Position numbers and translations under genes: made by a program
Notes under the pieces: model-generated
What the model was told of the DNA's origin: nothing
Databases searched by the model: none
The model's input: the letters and a program-made list of their open reading frames with translations, nothing else
Source: DASQFD01 sp035633255
GTDB taxonomy: Bacteria; Actinomycetota; Actinomycetes; Actinomycetales; Dermatophilaceae
NCBI GenBank assembly: GCA_035633255.1
Contig: DASQFD010000080.1
Coordinates: 13,292 to 77,291, forward strand
Length of the DNA stretch: 64,000 bases
Direction: 5' to 3'
Shown here: piece after piece, positions 35,406 through 44,200 of the stretch
Layout of the letters: every line of letters begins with the position of its first letter
Numbering within the stretch: the first letter of the stretch is position 1

Positions 35406-35687
35406 CTAGGCGGCGGGCACGACCTTGCGTGGACGGCCTCGGGGCCGCTTGCGGGGGATGACGACGCCGTGCTCGAAGAGCTCGCCGCCCCAGACGCCCC
35501 ACGGCTCCTTGCGGGCCAGTGCGCCCGCGAGGCACGCGGTGCGCACCGGGCAGGTGCCGCAGAGCGTCTTGGCGAACTCGACACCGGCGGGCGTGTCGGC
35601 GAACCAGAGCTCGGCGTCGTTGCCCCGGCACGGGACGAGGTCGTCGACCAGGGCGAGCACGCCGGGCAGGTGCGGCTGGGTGGTCAT
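35406..35687 (-). CDS. whiB7: WhiB7-type iron-sulfur transcription factor
   Basis: At 93 residues, a four-cysteine [4Fe-4S] site (PCRGND, CGTCPVRTAC) is followed by the GVWGG turn and the C-terminal AT-hook KRPRGRPRK that defines WhiB7. It partners SigA at promoters with A/T-rich upstream elements and activates intrinsic antibiotic resistance. I chose the ATG at 35687 because AGGAGGAG lies 7 bases upstream and the length fits the family; a longer frame to 35822 is not supported. A 450-nt leader with a small ORF and hairpin precedes it. Confidence 0.93.
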   Translation of the reverse strand: MTTQPHLPGVLALVDDLVPCRGNDAELWFADTPAGVEFAKTLCGTCPVRTACLAGALARKEPWGVWGGELFEHGVVIPRKRPRGRPRKVVPAA

Positions 35688-35826
35688 CACGGGCTCCTCC
35701 TCTCGAGGTGGCGTGGGCGGTTGCCGGTGCGGGTCGCGGGACTCGCGGTGCACGGTCATGGCCGGTCCTTCGGCGTCGGTCTGCTCGATGGGTGCGGGTC
35801 CGGCTCGTTCGATGCCGGACATCGGA

Positions 35827-35866
35827 AGAGGGCCGCGGATCCCCGGACGGGGTTCCGCGGCCCTCT
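35827..35866 (-). terminator. Leader hairpin (probable attenuator) of whiB7
   Basis: A perfect 13-bp stem encloses a second CCCC/GGGG stem. It starts 20 bases after the leader ORF stop and 140 bases before the whiB7 ATG, so it should terminate most leader transcripts unless prevented. Confidence 0.75.
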
Positions 35867-35885
35867 GGCCGGCTGACGCTGCGAG

Positions 35886-36089
35886 CTAGCTCGGCAGCGA
35901 CGCCTGGAGGTGCGTGAACACGACGTCCTGGGTGGAGGCGAGCGCCCCGTCCGGCCCACGGAGGGCGGCGGTGGGCGCACCGGTCCCACGGAACCGGAGC
36001 GTGGCGACCGCGGACAGCGGGCCTCCCCGGACCGCGGCGTGGGCACCGGAGGCGGCCACGCCCGTGACGGGAACGATGCGCATGGTCAT
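35886..36089 (-). CDS. Translated leader ORF upstream of whiB7
   Basis: The 67-residue ORF begins MTMRIVPVTG and ends THLQASLPS. The strong ribosome site AGGGGAGG lies 7 bases before the ATG, with good G+C third-position bias. It lies between the predicted whiB7 promoter and the hairpin, the position of the regulatory upstream ORFs known in mycobacterial and Streptomyces whiB7 leaders. It is longer than most such peptides, so it may also be a protein in its own right. Confidence 0.65.
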   Translation of the reverse strand: MTMRIVPVTGVAASGAHAAVRGGPLSAVATLRFRGTGAPTAALRGPDGALASTQDVVFTHLQASLPS

Positions 36090-36150
36090 CGGTGGCCTCC
36101 CCTCGGTCTGCGGCGGTTCCCCCCGGCGGGCGCCGAGGACGTGTGCGATC

Positions 36151-36189
36151 AGGCTAGGGGAGCCGCGCCCGCGCGGGCAACGCCTTTTT
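36151..36189 (-). promoter_or_regulatory. Predicted whiB7 promoter with A/T-rich WhiB7 element
   Basis: On the minus strand an A5 tract (36185-36189) lies just upstream of TTGCCC (36175-36180). Then come 18 bases and TAGCCT (36151-36156). WhiB7-activated promoters carry such an A/T patch beside the -35, implying autoregulation. The A tract overlaps the uvrD2 stop codon. Confidence 0.72.
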
Positions 36190-38372
36190 CAGCCGTTCTC
36201 CGGCGGGACCGGATCGGCGGCCTCATGCGGGGCGGGCGTGGCATGGCGGGCCGCGACCTCATCCGGGTTCCCGCCGGCGAGCACCTCCAGGACGGACACG
36301 GCATACAGGTCCAGCTTGCGCGCCCCGACTCCGGAGATCCCGGCCAGCCCGCCGACGTCGCCCGGCCCCCGCTCGGCGATCGCCGTCAGGGTGGCGTCGG
36401 TGAAGACGACGTATGCCGGGACGCCGGCTCCCCGGGCCACGGCCAGCCGCCAGGTGCGCAGCCGTTCGTAGGTGGCCTCGTCGTAGGTGGCCGGGCAGGA
36501 CGCGCAGCGGCCGACGGTTCGCTCGACCGCGGTGGTGAGCTCGGCACCACAGGTCCGGCAGGTGGTCCGGCGGGCCGGGCGCCCGCGACCGCCGCCCTCC
36601 GCGGTCCGGCGGGAGCGCGGCCGGGACCGGGCGCCCTCACCCAGCAGTGGCGCCAGCCCGTCGAGGAACCGCGACGGCCGACGGGTGGCCCTCGCCCCGG
36701 GGGTGCGCGCGCCGGCCCAGCTGAGGACGAGCCGGTCCCGGGCCCGCGTGACACCGACGTAGAGCAGGCGGCGCTCCTCCTCGACCGCCTCCGCCGTCTC
36801 GGCCATCGTGATCGGCAGGTAGCCGTCGGAGCAGCCCACGACGAAGACCGTGTCCCACTCCAGGCCCTTGGCGGCGTGCAGCGACGCCAGGGTCACCCCC
36901 TGGACGGCGGGCGCGTGCGACGCGGCCGCCCGCTCGGCGAGCTCCCGGACGAACGCCGGCAGCCGGGCCTGCGGGTCGGCCGCCGCGACGTCGTCGGCGA
37001 GCGCCCCGAGGGCGGCGAGCGACTCCCAGCGCTCCCGTGCGGCGCCCCCACCGGTGGGCGGCTCGCGGGTCCAGCCGGCACCGAGGAGGACGTCCCGGAC
37101 GAGGTCGGGCAGCGGGACCGCGCCGTCGTCCGAGCGGGCCGCGCCGCGCAGGAGCAGCACCGCGTCGCGGACCTCCCGGCGCGAGAAGAAGCGCTCACCG
37201 CCGCGGACGAGGTAGGGCACCCCCCGCTCGGCCAGCGCGCTCTCGACGAGCTCGCTCTGCCCGTTCGTGCGGAACAGCACCGCGATCTCGCGAGCCGGGT
37301 GCCCGTCCGCGACGAGCCCGGCGACGCGCTGCGCGACGGCGGCGGCCTCCGCCGGGTCGTCCGGGTGGTGCTCGAGCTCCGGGGCCGGCCCGTGGTCGCG
37401 CTCGGAGCGCAGGACGACACTGCCGCTGCGACGTGCGCCGCCGGGGGCGCGCAGCAGCAGGTTGGCGAGCGCCACGACCTCGGGCGTGCTGCGGTAGTTG
37501 CGGACGAGCTCGACGACGTGGGCGTCCGGGTGCCGCTGCCGGAAGCCGAGGAGGTGCCGCGGCGAGGCCCCGGTGAAGGAGTAGATGGTCTGCGCCGGGT
37601 CCCCGACGACGCACACGTCGGAGCGCTCGCCGAGCCAGAGGTCGAGCAGGGTCTGCTGGAGCGCGTTGACGTCCTGGTACTCGTCCACGACGAAGTGGCG
37701 GTACTGCCCGCGCACCACGCGCGCGACGTCGTCGCGGTCGGAGAGGATGCCCACCATCAGCAGCAGGACGTCCTCGAAGTCGATGACGCCGCGCTCCGCC
37801 TTGACCTCCTCGTAGGCGGCGAGCAGCCGCGCCATGGCCGTGGCGTCCAGGCCGGGTGGCTCGCGTCCCGCGGACCGTGCGGCCGCGGCATACGTCTCCG
37901 GGGTGAGCATGCCGACCTTGGCCCACTCCACCTCCGCAGCGAGGTCGCGCAGGCCGGTGCGGTCGAAGCGCAGCCGGAGCCGCCCCGCGGCCTCGGCCAC
38001 CGCGGCCGCCTTGGCCGGCATGACCTCCGGGGCCGGGCCGCCGACCGCCTGCGGCCAGAAGTAGTGCAGCTGGCGCAGCGCCGCCGCGTGGAAGGTGCGG
38101 GCCTGGACGCCGGCCACCCCGAGCCCGCGCAGCCGGGTGCGCATCTCCCCCGCCGCGCGCGCGGTGAAGGTCAGCGCGAGCACCCGCTGCGGCGCCTGGG
38201 TGCCGCTCAGCACGCCGTAGGCGATCCGGTGGGTGATGGCGCGGGTCTTGCCCGTGCCGGCGCCGGCGAGGACGCACATGGGGCCGGCCGGGTTGGCCGC
38301 GACCTCACGCTGCTCGGGGTCGAGCGCCTCGAGCACCGCGTCGGCGTCCGGGGCGGGAGGCAGGAGCGGCAT
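36189..38372 (-). CDS. uvrD2: ATP-dependent DNA helicase UvrD2
   Basis: The 727-residue SF1A helicase has Walker A AGAGTGKTRAITHR near residue 37, motif II VVDEYQDVN near 230, motif V/VI LASLHAAKGLEWDTV near 510 and LLYVGVTRARDRL near 555. A tetracysteine zinc module (CRTCGAEL, CASC) and a C-terminal HRDC domain (TWRLAVARGAGVPAYVVF onward) follow, the layout of mycobacterial UvrD2. It is leaderless, with TAGGAT 7 bases before the ATG. It is divergent from the mycoredoxin gene, and whiB7 follows. Confidence 0.95.
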   Translation of the reverse strand: MPLLPPAPDADAVLEALDPEQREVAANPAGPMCVLAGAGTGKTRAITHRIAYGVLSGTQAPQRVLALTFTARAAGEMRTRLRGLGVAGVQARTFHAAALRQLHYFWPQAVGGPAPEVMPAKAAAVAEAAGRLRLRFDRTGLRDLAAEVEWAKVGMLTPETYAAAARSAGREPPGLDATAMARLLAAYEEVKAERGVIDFEDVLLLMVGILSDRDDVARVVRGQYRHFVVDEYQDVNALQQTLLDLWLGERSDVCVVGDPAQTIYSFTGASPRHLLGFRQRHPDAHVVELVRNYRSTPEVVALANLLLRAPGGARRSGSVVLRSERDHGPAPELEHHPDDPAEAAAVAQRVAGLVADGHPAREIAVLFRTNGQSELVESALAERGVPYLVRGGERFFSRREVRDAVLLLRGAARSDDGAVPLPDLVRDVLLGAGWTREPPTGGGAARERWESLAALGALADDVAAADPQARLPAFVRELAERAAASHAPAVQGVTLASLHAAKGLEWDTVFVVGCSDGYLPITMAETAEAVEEERRLLYVGVTRARDRLVLSWAGARTPGARATRRPSRFLDGLAPLLGEGARSRPRSRRTAEGGGRGRPARRTTCRTCGAELTTAVERTVGRCASCPATYDEATYERLRTWRLAVARGAGVPAYVVFTDATLTAIAERGPGDVGGLAGISGVGARKLDLYAVSVLEVLAGGNPDEVAARHATPAPHEAADPVPPENG

Positions 38373-38379
38373 CGCGCCG

Positions 38380-38385
38380 ATCCTA
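38380..38385 (-). promoter_or_regulatory. -10 box of leaderless uvrD2
   Basis: TAGGAT on the minus strand ends 7 bases before the ATG at 38372. Confidence 0.58.
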
Positions 38386-38398
38386 GGTGCCCGCAGAG

Positions 38399-38424
38399 GG
38401 AAGCGGACGCCCGCCGGCGTGGTT
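38399..38424 (+). promoter_or_regulatory. SigR-type promoter of the mycoredoxin gene
   Basis: GGAAG, 18 bases, then GTT: one mismatch to the GGAAT-N18-GTT consensus seen perfectly at sigR. It lies 40 bp upstream of a known type of SigR target. Confidence 0.65.
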
Positions 38425-38464
38425 GTGCCGGGCAGACCCCCGCTCCTCCCTGGAAGGACCGTGC

Positions 38465-38728
38465 ATGTCCAGCGTCCCCGCGCCCGCCGCCGGAACCGTC
38501 ACCATGTTCAGCACCACCTGGTGCGGCTACTGCCGTCGGCTGAAGAGCCTGCTCGAGCGTGAAGGGGTGGCCTACACCGAGGTGAACATCGAGCGGCACC
38601 CGGACGCCACGGACTACGTCATGTCGGTCAACGGCGGCAACCAGACCGTCCCCACGCTGATCTTCCCGGACGGCACCAGCGCCACGAACCCCTCGCTCGG
38701 TGAGGTGCTGCTCCGCCTCGGCCGCTGA
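38465..38728 (+). CDS. mrx1: Mycoredoxin (glutaredoxin-fold, mycothiol-dependent)
   Basis: The 87-residue protein has active site TWCGYC (residues 19-23 region) and the cis-Pro segment NQTVPTLIF near residue 59. It reduces protein-mycothiol mixed disulfides. It sits beside uvrD2 and nudC as in mycobacteria. A SigR-like promoter upstream ties it to the sigR locus 32 kb away. AGGACC precedes the ATG only weakly. Confidence 0.92.
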   Translation: MSSVPAPAAGTVTMFSTTWCGYCRRLKSLLEREGVAYTEVNIERHPDATDYVMSVNGGNQTVPTLIFPDGTSATNPSLGEVLLRLGR

Positions 38729-38793
38729 CGCGGGCGCGAGGGGACCGGCCGCGCGAGCGGCGCCAGTGCACCTCCTGGTCGGAGTCTTTGAGG

Positions 38794-39774
38794 TCAGCGC
38801 GCGCGGACGACGGTGTCCGGGACGTCGAGCTCGTCGCCGTACCAGCGCTCGATGAGCCGGCGCGCGATGGACACCCGCGGTGGCACGTGCACCGAGCCGT
38901 CCGCGAGCGCCGCGGCGAGCTGCTCCCGGGTGAACCAGCTCGCCGCCTCGATCTCCCCGGGCTGGGGGCGCAGCTCCGTCGAGGTGGCCCGGGCCGTGAA
39001 CCCGACCATGAGCGAGCAGGGGAACGGCCACGGCTGGTCGCCGACGTACGTCACGTCCCGGACGCCCACGCCGACCTCCTCCCCGACCTCGCGCTCGACC
39101 GCAGCCGCCAGCGACTCACCCGGCTCGACGAAGCCCGCCAGCACCGATATGCCCCGGGCGGTGAAGCCCACGCCGCGGGCGAGCAGCAGCCGGTCCGCAC
39201 CGTCCACGACGGCCATGATCACCGCGGCGTCGGTCCTCGGGTAGTGCTCGCTGCCGTCGCGGGGACAGCGCCGGATCCACCCCGCCAGCTCGGGCGTGGT
39301 CCCCGCGCCGCACTGCGGGCAGTGGCCGTGGGTGGCGTGCCAGTTGGCGAGGGCCAGCGCCGTGGTGAACAGGCCGGCGTCCCGCCCGGGAAGGTCGGCG
39401 CCGACGGCGCGCAGCGTGGAGAGGTCGGTGCCCGGGCCGCCGGCCGCCGTCGTCTCCTCCGCGTCGCCGGGCTCCTCGGGCCGGATGACCGCCAGGTATG
39501 CCGTGCCCGCCCCTCCCGCGGCCAGGTCACCGTCGAGGCCGAGGAGGACGACGAGCGCCTCGGCGTCCCCCGGCCGGGGGGCTCGCAGCCGCAGCACGGG
39601 ACCGGCGGGGGTGAGCTCCACGGGGGCCCGGCCCCCGCTGAGGGCGAGCACCCGCGTCGCCGCGTCCGCGAGGAGCCCCTCGAGCAGACCCGGGCGCGCT
39701 CGCAGCTCGGCGTGCCGGTCGAGGTCACCGCGGGCCAGGGCGAGACCGGGAAGAGTTGTCTCGGCGCGGGGCAC
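38794..39774 (-). CDS. nudC: NAD(H) diphosphatase NudC
   Basis: The 326-residue protein has a zinc ribbon (HCPQCGAGT near residue 155, C further on) and a Nudix box GFVEPGESL to REVGEEVGV near 217-239. The NADH-specific QPWPFPCS motif lies near 248. It hydrolyses NADH, and in several bacteria removes NAD caps from RNA. I chose GTG 39774 over ATG 39804 because TAGGGT lies 7 bases upstream (leaderless). Confidence 0.92.
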   Translation of the reverse strand: MPRAETTLPGLALARGDLDRHAELRARPGLLEGLLADAATRVLALSGGRAPVELTPAGPVLRLRAPRPGDAEALVVLLGLDGDLAAGGAGTAYLAVIRPEEPGDAEETTAAGGPGTDLSTLRAVGADLPGRDAGLFTTALALANWHATHGHCPQCGAGTTPELAGWIRRCPRDGSEHYPRTDAAVIMAVVDGADRLLLARGVGFTARGISVLAGFVEPGESLAAAVEREVGEEVGVGVRDVTYVGDQPWPFPCSLMVGFTARATSTELRPQPGEIEAASWFTREQLAAALADGSVHVPPRVSIARRLIERWYGDELDVPDTVVRAR

Positions 39775-39781
39775 GTCGCCA

Positions 39782-39809
39782 ACCCTAGGGCGGCCACACG
39801 GCATACGGT
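39782..39809. promoter_or_regulatory. Back-to-back leaderless promoters of nudC and the phosphotransferase gene
   Basis: TAGGGT (39782-39787, minus) ends 7 bases before the nudC GTG. TACGGT (39804-39809, plus) ends 6 bases before the GTG at 39816. A GGCATAC word overlaps the plus-strand box. Confidence 0.6.
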
Positions 39810-39815
39810 GGCGCT

Positions 39816-41171
39816 GTGGACCGCACCCCTGCCTTCCTCGCCGCGCTGGCCAGCGCCGCCGTCCCCGGTCTCGACCCGGTCAGCGTCGAGGCGCTCCCCA
39901 GCACCCCGGAGCAGGACTTCGACGTCGCCTTCGTGCAGGACACCTCGCACCGGCGCTGGGTCGTCCGTGCGCCCCGCAGCGACGCCGCGGGCGCCCACAT
40001 GGAGACCACGGTGGCGCTGCTGGGGCTGCTCGCCCGCCGGCTGCCCTTCGCCGTCCCCACGCCGAAGGGGTTCGTCGGCCTCAAGGTCGGCGGCCGCGCC
40101 ATGGTCTATCCCTACCTGCCCGGTCACAACCTCGACCTCGCCGAGCTGCCGCCCGGCCCCGGCCTCGCCGCCGAGCTGGGCCGGGCGATCGCCGCGGTGC
40201 ACAACACCGACCCGCGGGTCTTCGAGGAGGCCGGTCTGCCGGCCTACGAGGCGGACGCCTACCGCGAGCGGCGGCTCGCCGAGCTGGACCGGGCCGCGGG
40301 CACCGGTGTGGTGCCGACCGCGCTGCTGGCCCGCTGGGAGCACGCCCTGGAGGACGTCGCGCTCTGGCGGTTCGCGGCCACCCCGGTGCACGGCGACCTC
40401 ACGGGGGACCAGATGCTCGCCGTGTTCGACGACGAGGACGTGTCCACCGGGCGCATCCGGGGGATCACCGGCTGGGAGGACGCCAAGGTGGCCGATCCGG
40501 CGGACGACTTCGCCCCCCTCGTCGCCGACGCCTCCCCCGAGGCGCTGGAGACGGTGCTCGAGGGCTACGCGCACGCCCGGGTCGAGCGGCCGGACCCCAA
40601 CCTCGTCGTGCGCGCCCGGCTCGCCAGCGAGCTCGCCGTCCTCGGTCGGCTGATGACGGCCGTGGCGCGCGACCGTCCCGGCGAGGTCGACGTGCTCACC
40701 ACGCAGCTCCGGCGCCTCGACGAGCACGTGCACGCGCAGGCCGAGGCGGCCAACGACTACCGACGGACCTCCCTGCAGCCGGTCTCGACTGCGGCACGTC
40801 CCACCCCGCCGGCCCCGCCGCCGGTCGTGGAGGAGGACCAGGAGGACGGGGACGACGTCCCCGAGGAGGCCGACGCGACCGGCACGGCGGGCGCCGAGGA
40901 GACCACGGAGATCCCACTCGCGGCGGCCGTCGAGGCAGAGCCCCCGGAGGGCCCGGCCGAGACACCGGCCGAGACACCGGCCGAGACACCGGCCGAGACA
41001 CCGGCCGAGGCTCCGGCCGAGGGGGCCGCACGGGGCGTGCCCGAGGACCCGGCGGAGGGCCTGGGCGACGACCTCGCCGAGGGCCCTGCCGAGGGCCCTG
41101 CCGAGACACCGGCCGACGACGCCCACGGGAACAGCCCGGGTGAGGACCGCGGAGCGCGCTCAGCCGGCTGA
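39816..41171 (+). CDS. Aminoglycoside/macrolide-phosphotransferase-fold protein with long acidic tail
   Basis: Of 451 residues, about 1-300 form an APH-type kinase fold with VHGDLTGDQML near residue 192. The catalytic Asp is kept, but the usual metal-binding Asn is Gln. The distal DxD is represented by GWEDAKVADPADD near residue 222. Residues 320-451 are a disordered Glu/Pro/Ala tail including four PAET units. This position next to adnB is common in actinobacteria, so a role in resistance is not implied; the substrate is unknown. A leaderless GTG. Confidence 0.8.
   Translation: MDRTPAFLAALASAAVPGLDPVSVEALPSTPEQDFDVAFVQDTSHRRWVVRAPRSDAAGAHMETTVALLGLLARRLPFAVPTPKGFVGLKVGGRAMVYPYLPGHNLDLAELPPGPGLAAELGRAIAAVHNTDPRVFEEAGLPAYEADAYRERRLAELDRAAGTGVVPTALLARWEHALEDVALWRFAATPVHGDLTGDQMLAVFDDEDVSTGRIRGITGWEDAKVADPADDFAPLVADASPEALETVLEGYAHARVERPDPNLVVRARLASELAVLGRLMTAVARDRPGEVDVLTTQLRRLDEHVHAQAEAANDYRRTSLQPVSTAARPTPPAPPPVVEEDQEDGDDVPEEADATGTAGAEETTEIPLAAAVEAEPPEGPAETPAETPAETPAETPAEAPAEGAARGVPEDPAEGLGDDLAEGPAEGPAETPADDAHGNSPGEDRGARSAG
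40953..41000. repeat. Four perfect 12-bp tandem repeats
   Basis: CCGGCCGAGACA occurs four times and encodes PAET repeats in the tail of the phosphotransferase-fold protein. The unit preserves the reading frame. Confidence 0.92.
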
Positions 41172-41177
41172 GCGCGC
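41154..41177. terminator. 24-bp perfect palindrome between convergent genes
   Basis: GCGCGCTCAG, CCGG, CTGAGCGCGC. It contains the TGA stop of the phosphotransferase-fold gene and faces the adnB end. Confidence 0.7.
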
Positions 41178-41215
41178 CCGGCACCTCCGGGCTTCCCGGC
41201 GGTGCTCCCGAGCGC

Positions 41216-44200
41216 TCAGGCCGGCGGCACCGACGCCACCAGGGCGGCCAGCTCCTCCTCCCCGACCAGCTCCGGCCACACCGTCTCCCCCGTGCGGGCG
41301 TAGAAGAAGGCCGCGCGGACCGATGACACCGGCACCCCCCGCAGGCGGGCCCACGCGAGGCGGTAGGCCGCCAGCTGCACCGCCCGCACCCGGGCCGCGT
41401 CGCCGCGGGGCGGCGGCCCGGTCTTCCAGTCCACGACCACCCACCCGGGCTCGTCGGCGAAGACGGCGTCGACCCGGCCGCGCAGCGCCGTGCCGGCCAC
41501 GACGGTCTCGAGCGGTGTCTCCACCTCCACCGGCACACGAGCGGCCCACTCGCTGGCGAGGAAGTGGCGCTGCAGGACCGGCAGGTCCGCGTCCGGCGCG
41601 GCCTCCTCATCGGCGGAGCCGGGCAGCTCCAGCACGTCGACGATGGCGGCGCGCGCGTAGTGCCGCTCCACCCACGCGTGGAACGCGGTGCCCCGGCGCG
41701 CCGCGACGGCGGGTCGCTGCGGCATCGGGCGCCGCAGCGTCTCGGTGAACCGGCCCGGGTCCTCGGCCAGGGCCACGAGGTCGGAGGTCGAGAGGTGGGT
41801 CGGCATCTCGACCACCTCGACCGTGCGTCGGCGGCGGGCGTCCCGCTCGGCGAGCAGGAGGTCGACCTCCTCGTCCCAGTCGGCCTGCTCCACCCCGGAG
41901 GCGGACGGGTCGCGACGAGCCCGTGCCGGCTCCCGTGGATCCATGCCCCTCCGCTCCGGCAAGACCGTGCTGGAGGGGTCCGGCGACGCCGGCCGCAGCG
42001 CCGACCGGACCAGGTCGGCGGCCCGCGCGACCGCCGCCTCCACCGGGCGGTCGACCGGCCAGGTCACCGTGACGGGCTCGGTGGTGCGGGGGTTGTCCGG
42101 CGGTCCGTCGACGGCGGGGAGGTCGACCCAGACGTCCTCGACGACGCCCGAGGGTGCGGCGGCCCGGACCTCCTCGAGGAAGCGGGACGTCACCCGGGGC
42201 GTCGAGGGCGTACCCCACACGTGCGCCGTCACCAGCAGAGCCCGGCGGGCCCGGGTCACCGCGACGTAGGCCAGCCGGCGCTCCTCGGTGAGGCCGTGCT
42301 CGGCACAGGCACGCGAGAAGCGCTCCAGCTCATCGCGCAGCTCCTGCCAGGACGTCAACCGGGTCCACCGGAACGTCGGCAGCGCCGCCGCGTCACCCCG
42401 CAGCACGTACGGGAGCCCCGCCACCCCCCCGAGCCACCCCTTGTCCGTGGGGCGGCCGTGCCTCCACTGCCCGCCCTCGGGGCGGCTGGTCGCCCCCGAG
42501 TGCGCCGGGAACGTCGACTCGAGCAGGGCCGGGACGGCCACGGCGTCCCACTCCAGCCCCTTGGCGGCGTGGACCGTCATGACCTGCACCGCCTCCGGCG
42601 AGGTCTCGAGCCAGCCGAGGTCCAGCCCGCGCTCCTCGGCGACCGCGGCCTCCACCCAGTCCAGGAAGCCGCCGAGCGTGGGCCGGTCCGCCGTGGCCGA
42701 GAACCGTGCGGCCACGTCGGCGAAGGCGTCGAGGTGCGCGCGCGCCGCCGCGGGCGTGTACCCCGGCCGGGCGATGACCTCGATGTCCAGGCCCAGCGCG
42801 CGCTCCGCCTCCGCGGCGAGGTCGGCGAGCGGCAGACCGGTCAGCGACCGCAGCCGTCGGACGGTCCCGGCGAGCCCCTCGAGCCGCTCCCGGGCCACGG
42901 CCCCGAGCCGTTCGCCGTCCTCGCCGAGCCAGCCGGCGGGCGGGAGCACGTCGAGCGCCTCCACCAGGCTCGGCCGCTCGGCCGAGTCGGGTGCGAGGTC
43001 GAGGCTCGCGGGACGGTGCACCCGCTGCCGCTGCCGCGCCCACGCCGCCAGGCCGTCGAGGTCGGCGGCACCGAGCCGGCACGTCGTGCCGGTGAGGAGC
43101 CGGGCCAGGTGGTCCCCCCTCGTCGGGTCCTGCACCACCCAGAGCAGCGCGACCAGGTCGGCGACCTCGGGGGTCAGGAGCAGCCCGCCGAGGCCCACCA
43201 CCTCCACGGGCAGGCCCGCGGCCTCGAGGGCGGCGATGACCGGCTCGAACGACGAGCGCTTGCGGCAGAGCACGGCAGCGGTGCGCACGTCCGGACGGCG
43301 GCGCTCGCGCACCAGCCAGTGGGCGACGTGCTCGGCCTCGTCCTCGATCGTGTGCAGCCGGGCCACCCGCACCCGGCCGGGACCGGCGTCCGGACGCGGC
43401 TCCAGCCGGCGCACGGGCACCCGCGCGGCGGCCGTCAGGGGCGCGGCCACGACGTCCGCGACGTCCAGCACGGCCCGGTCGTTCCGCCAGCTGGTGGACA
43501 GGTGCAGCAGCGTCGTGGGGCGACCCGCTCCGAAGCCGTCGCGGAACCGGTCCAGGGTGGTCGCGCTCGCCCCCCGCCAGCCGTAGATCGACTGGTGCGG
43601 GTCCCCCACGGCGGTGACCCCGGCCGGCTCCTCCCCGGCGGCGAACAGCCGCTGCAGGAAGGTCAGCTGGGCCTCGGAGGTGTCCTGGAACTCGTCGAGC
43701 AGCACGGCCCGGAACCGCTGCCGCTCCGCTCGCCCCACGTCGGGGAAGCGGGTGGCGATCTCGGCCGCGAGGGACATCTGGTCGGCGAAGTCGAGGGCGT
43801 CGCGGCGCCGCTTGGCCTCGAGGAACCGCGACACGACGGGAAGAACCGCCCGACGCTCCCGCAGCGCCGCGACAACCGCCTTCGCCTCGGCCGGGTAGGC
43901 GCGCACGCTGCCACCCTCGCCGCGCGGCACGGCGGCGAGCGCGTCGATGACCTCGGTGAGGGTGGCGTCGGTCTCCGCCACGCCCCTCAGGTGCTCGGCC
44001 AGCTCGCCAGCGAGGTCGAGCACACCCGCGGTCACCGTCCGCGGCGCCTTGACGACGTCGTCCATCGGGCCGTCGTAGGAGGCGACCACCTCGTGCGCCA
44101 CCTGCCAGGCGGCCGCCTCCGACAGCACCCGGCTGTCGCTCTCGCGCCCCAGACGCGGGCCGTGCTCGGAGACCAGAAGACCGGCGTAGGCGTGGTACGT

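Noticed and set aside
39816..41171. Acquired aminoglycoside resistance gene
   Set aside because: Its core syntenic position, altered metal-binding residues and host-like composition argue against a resistance cassette.
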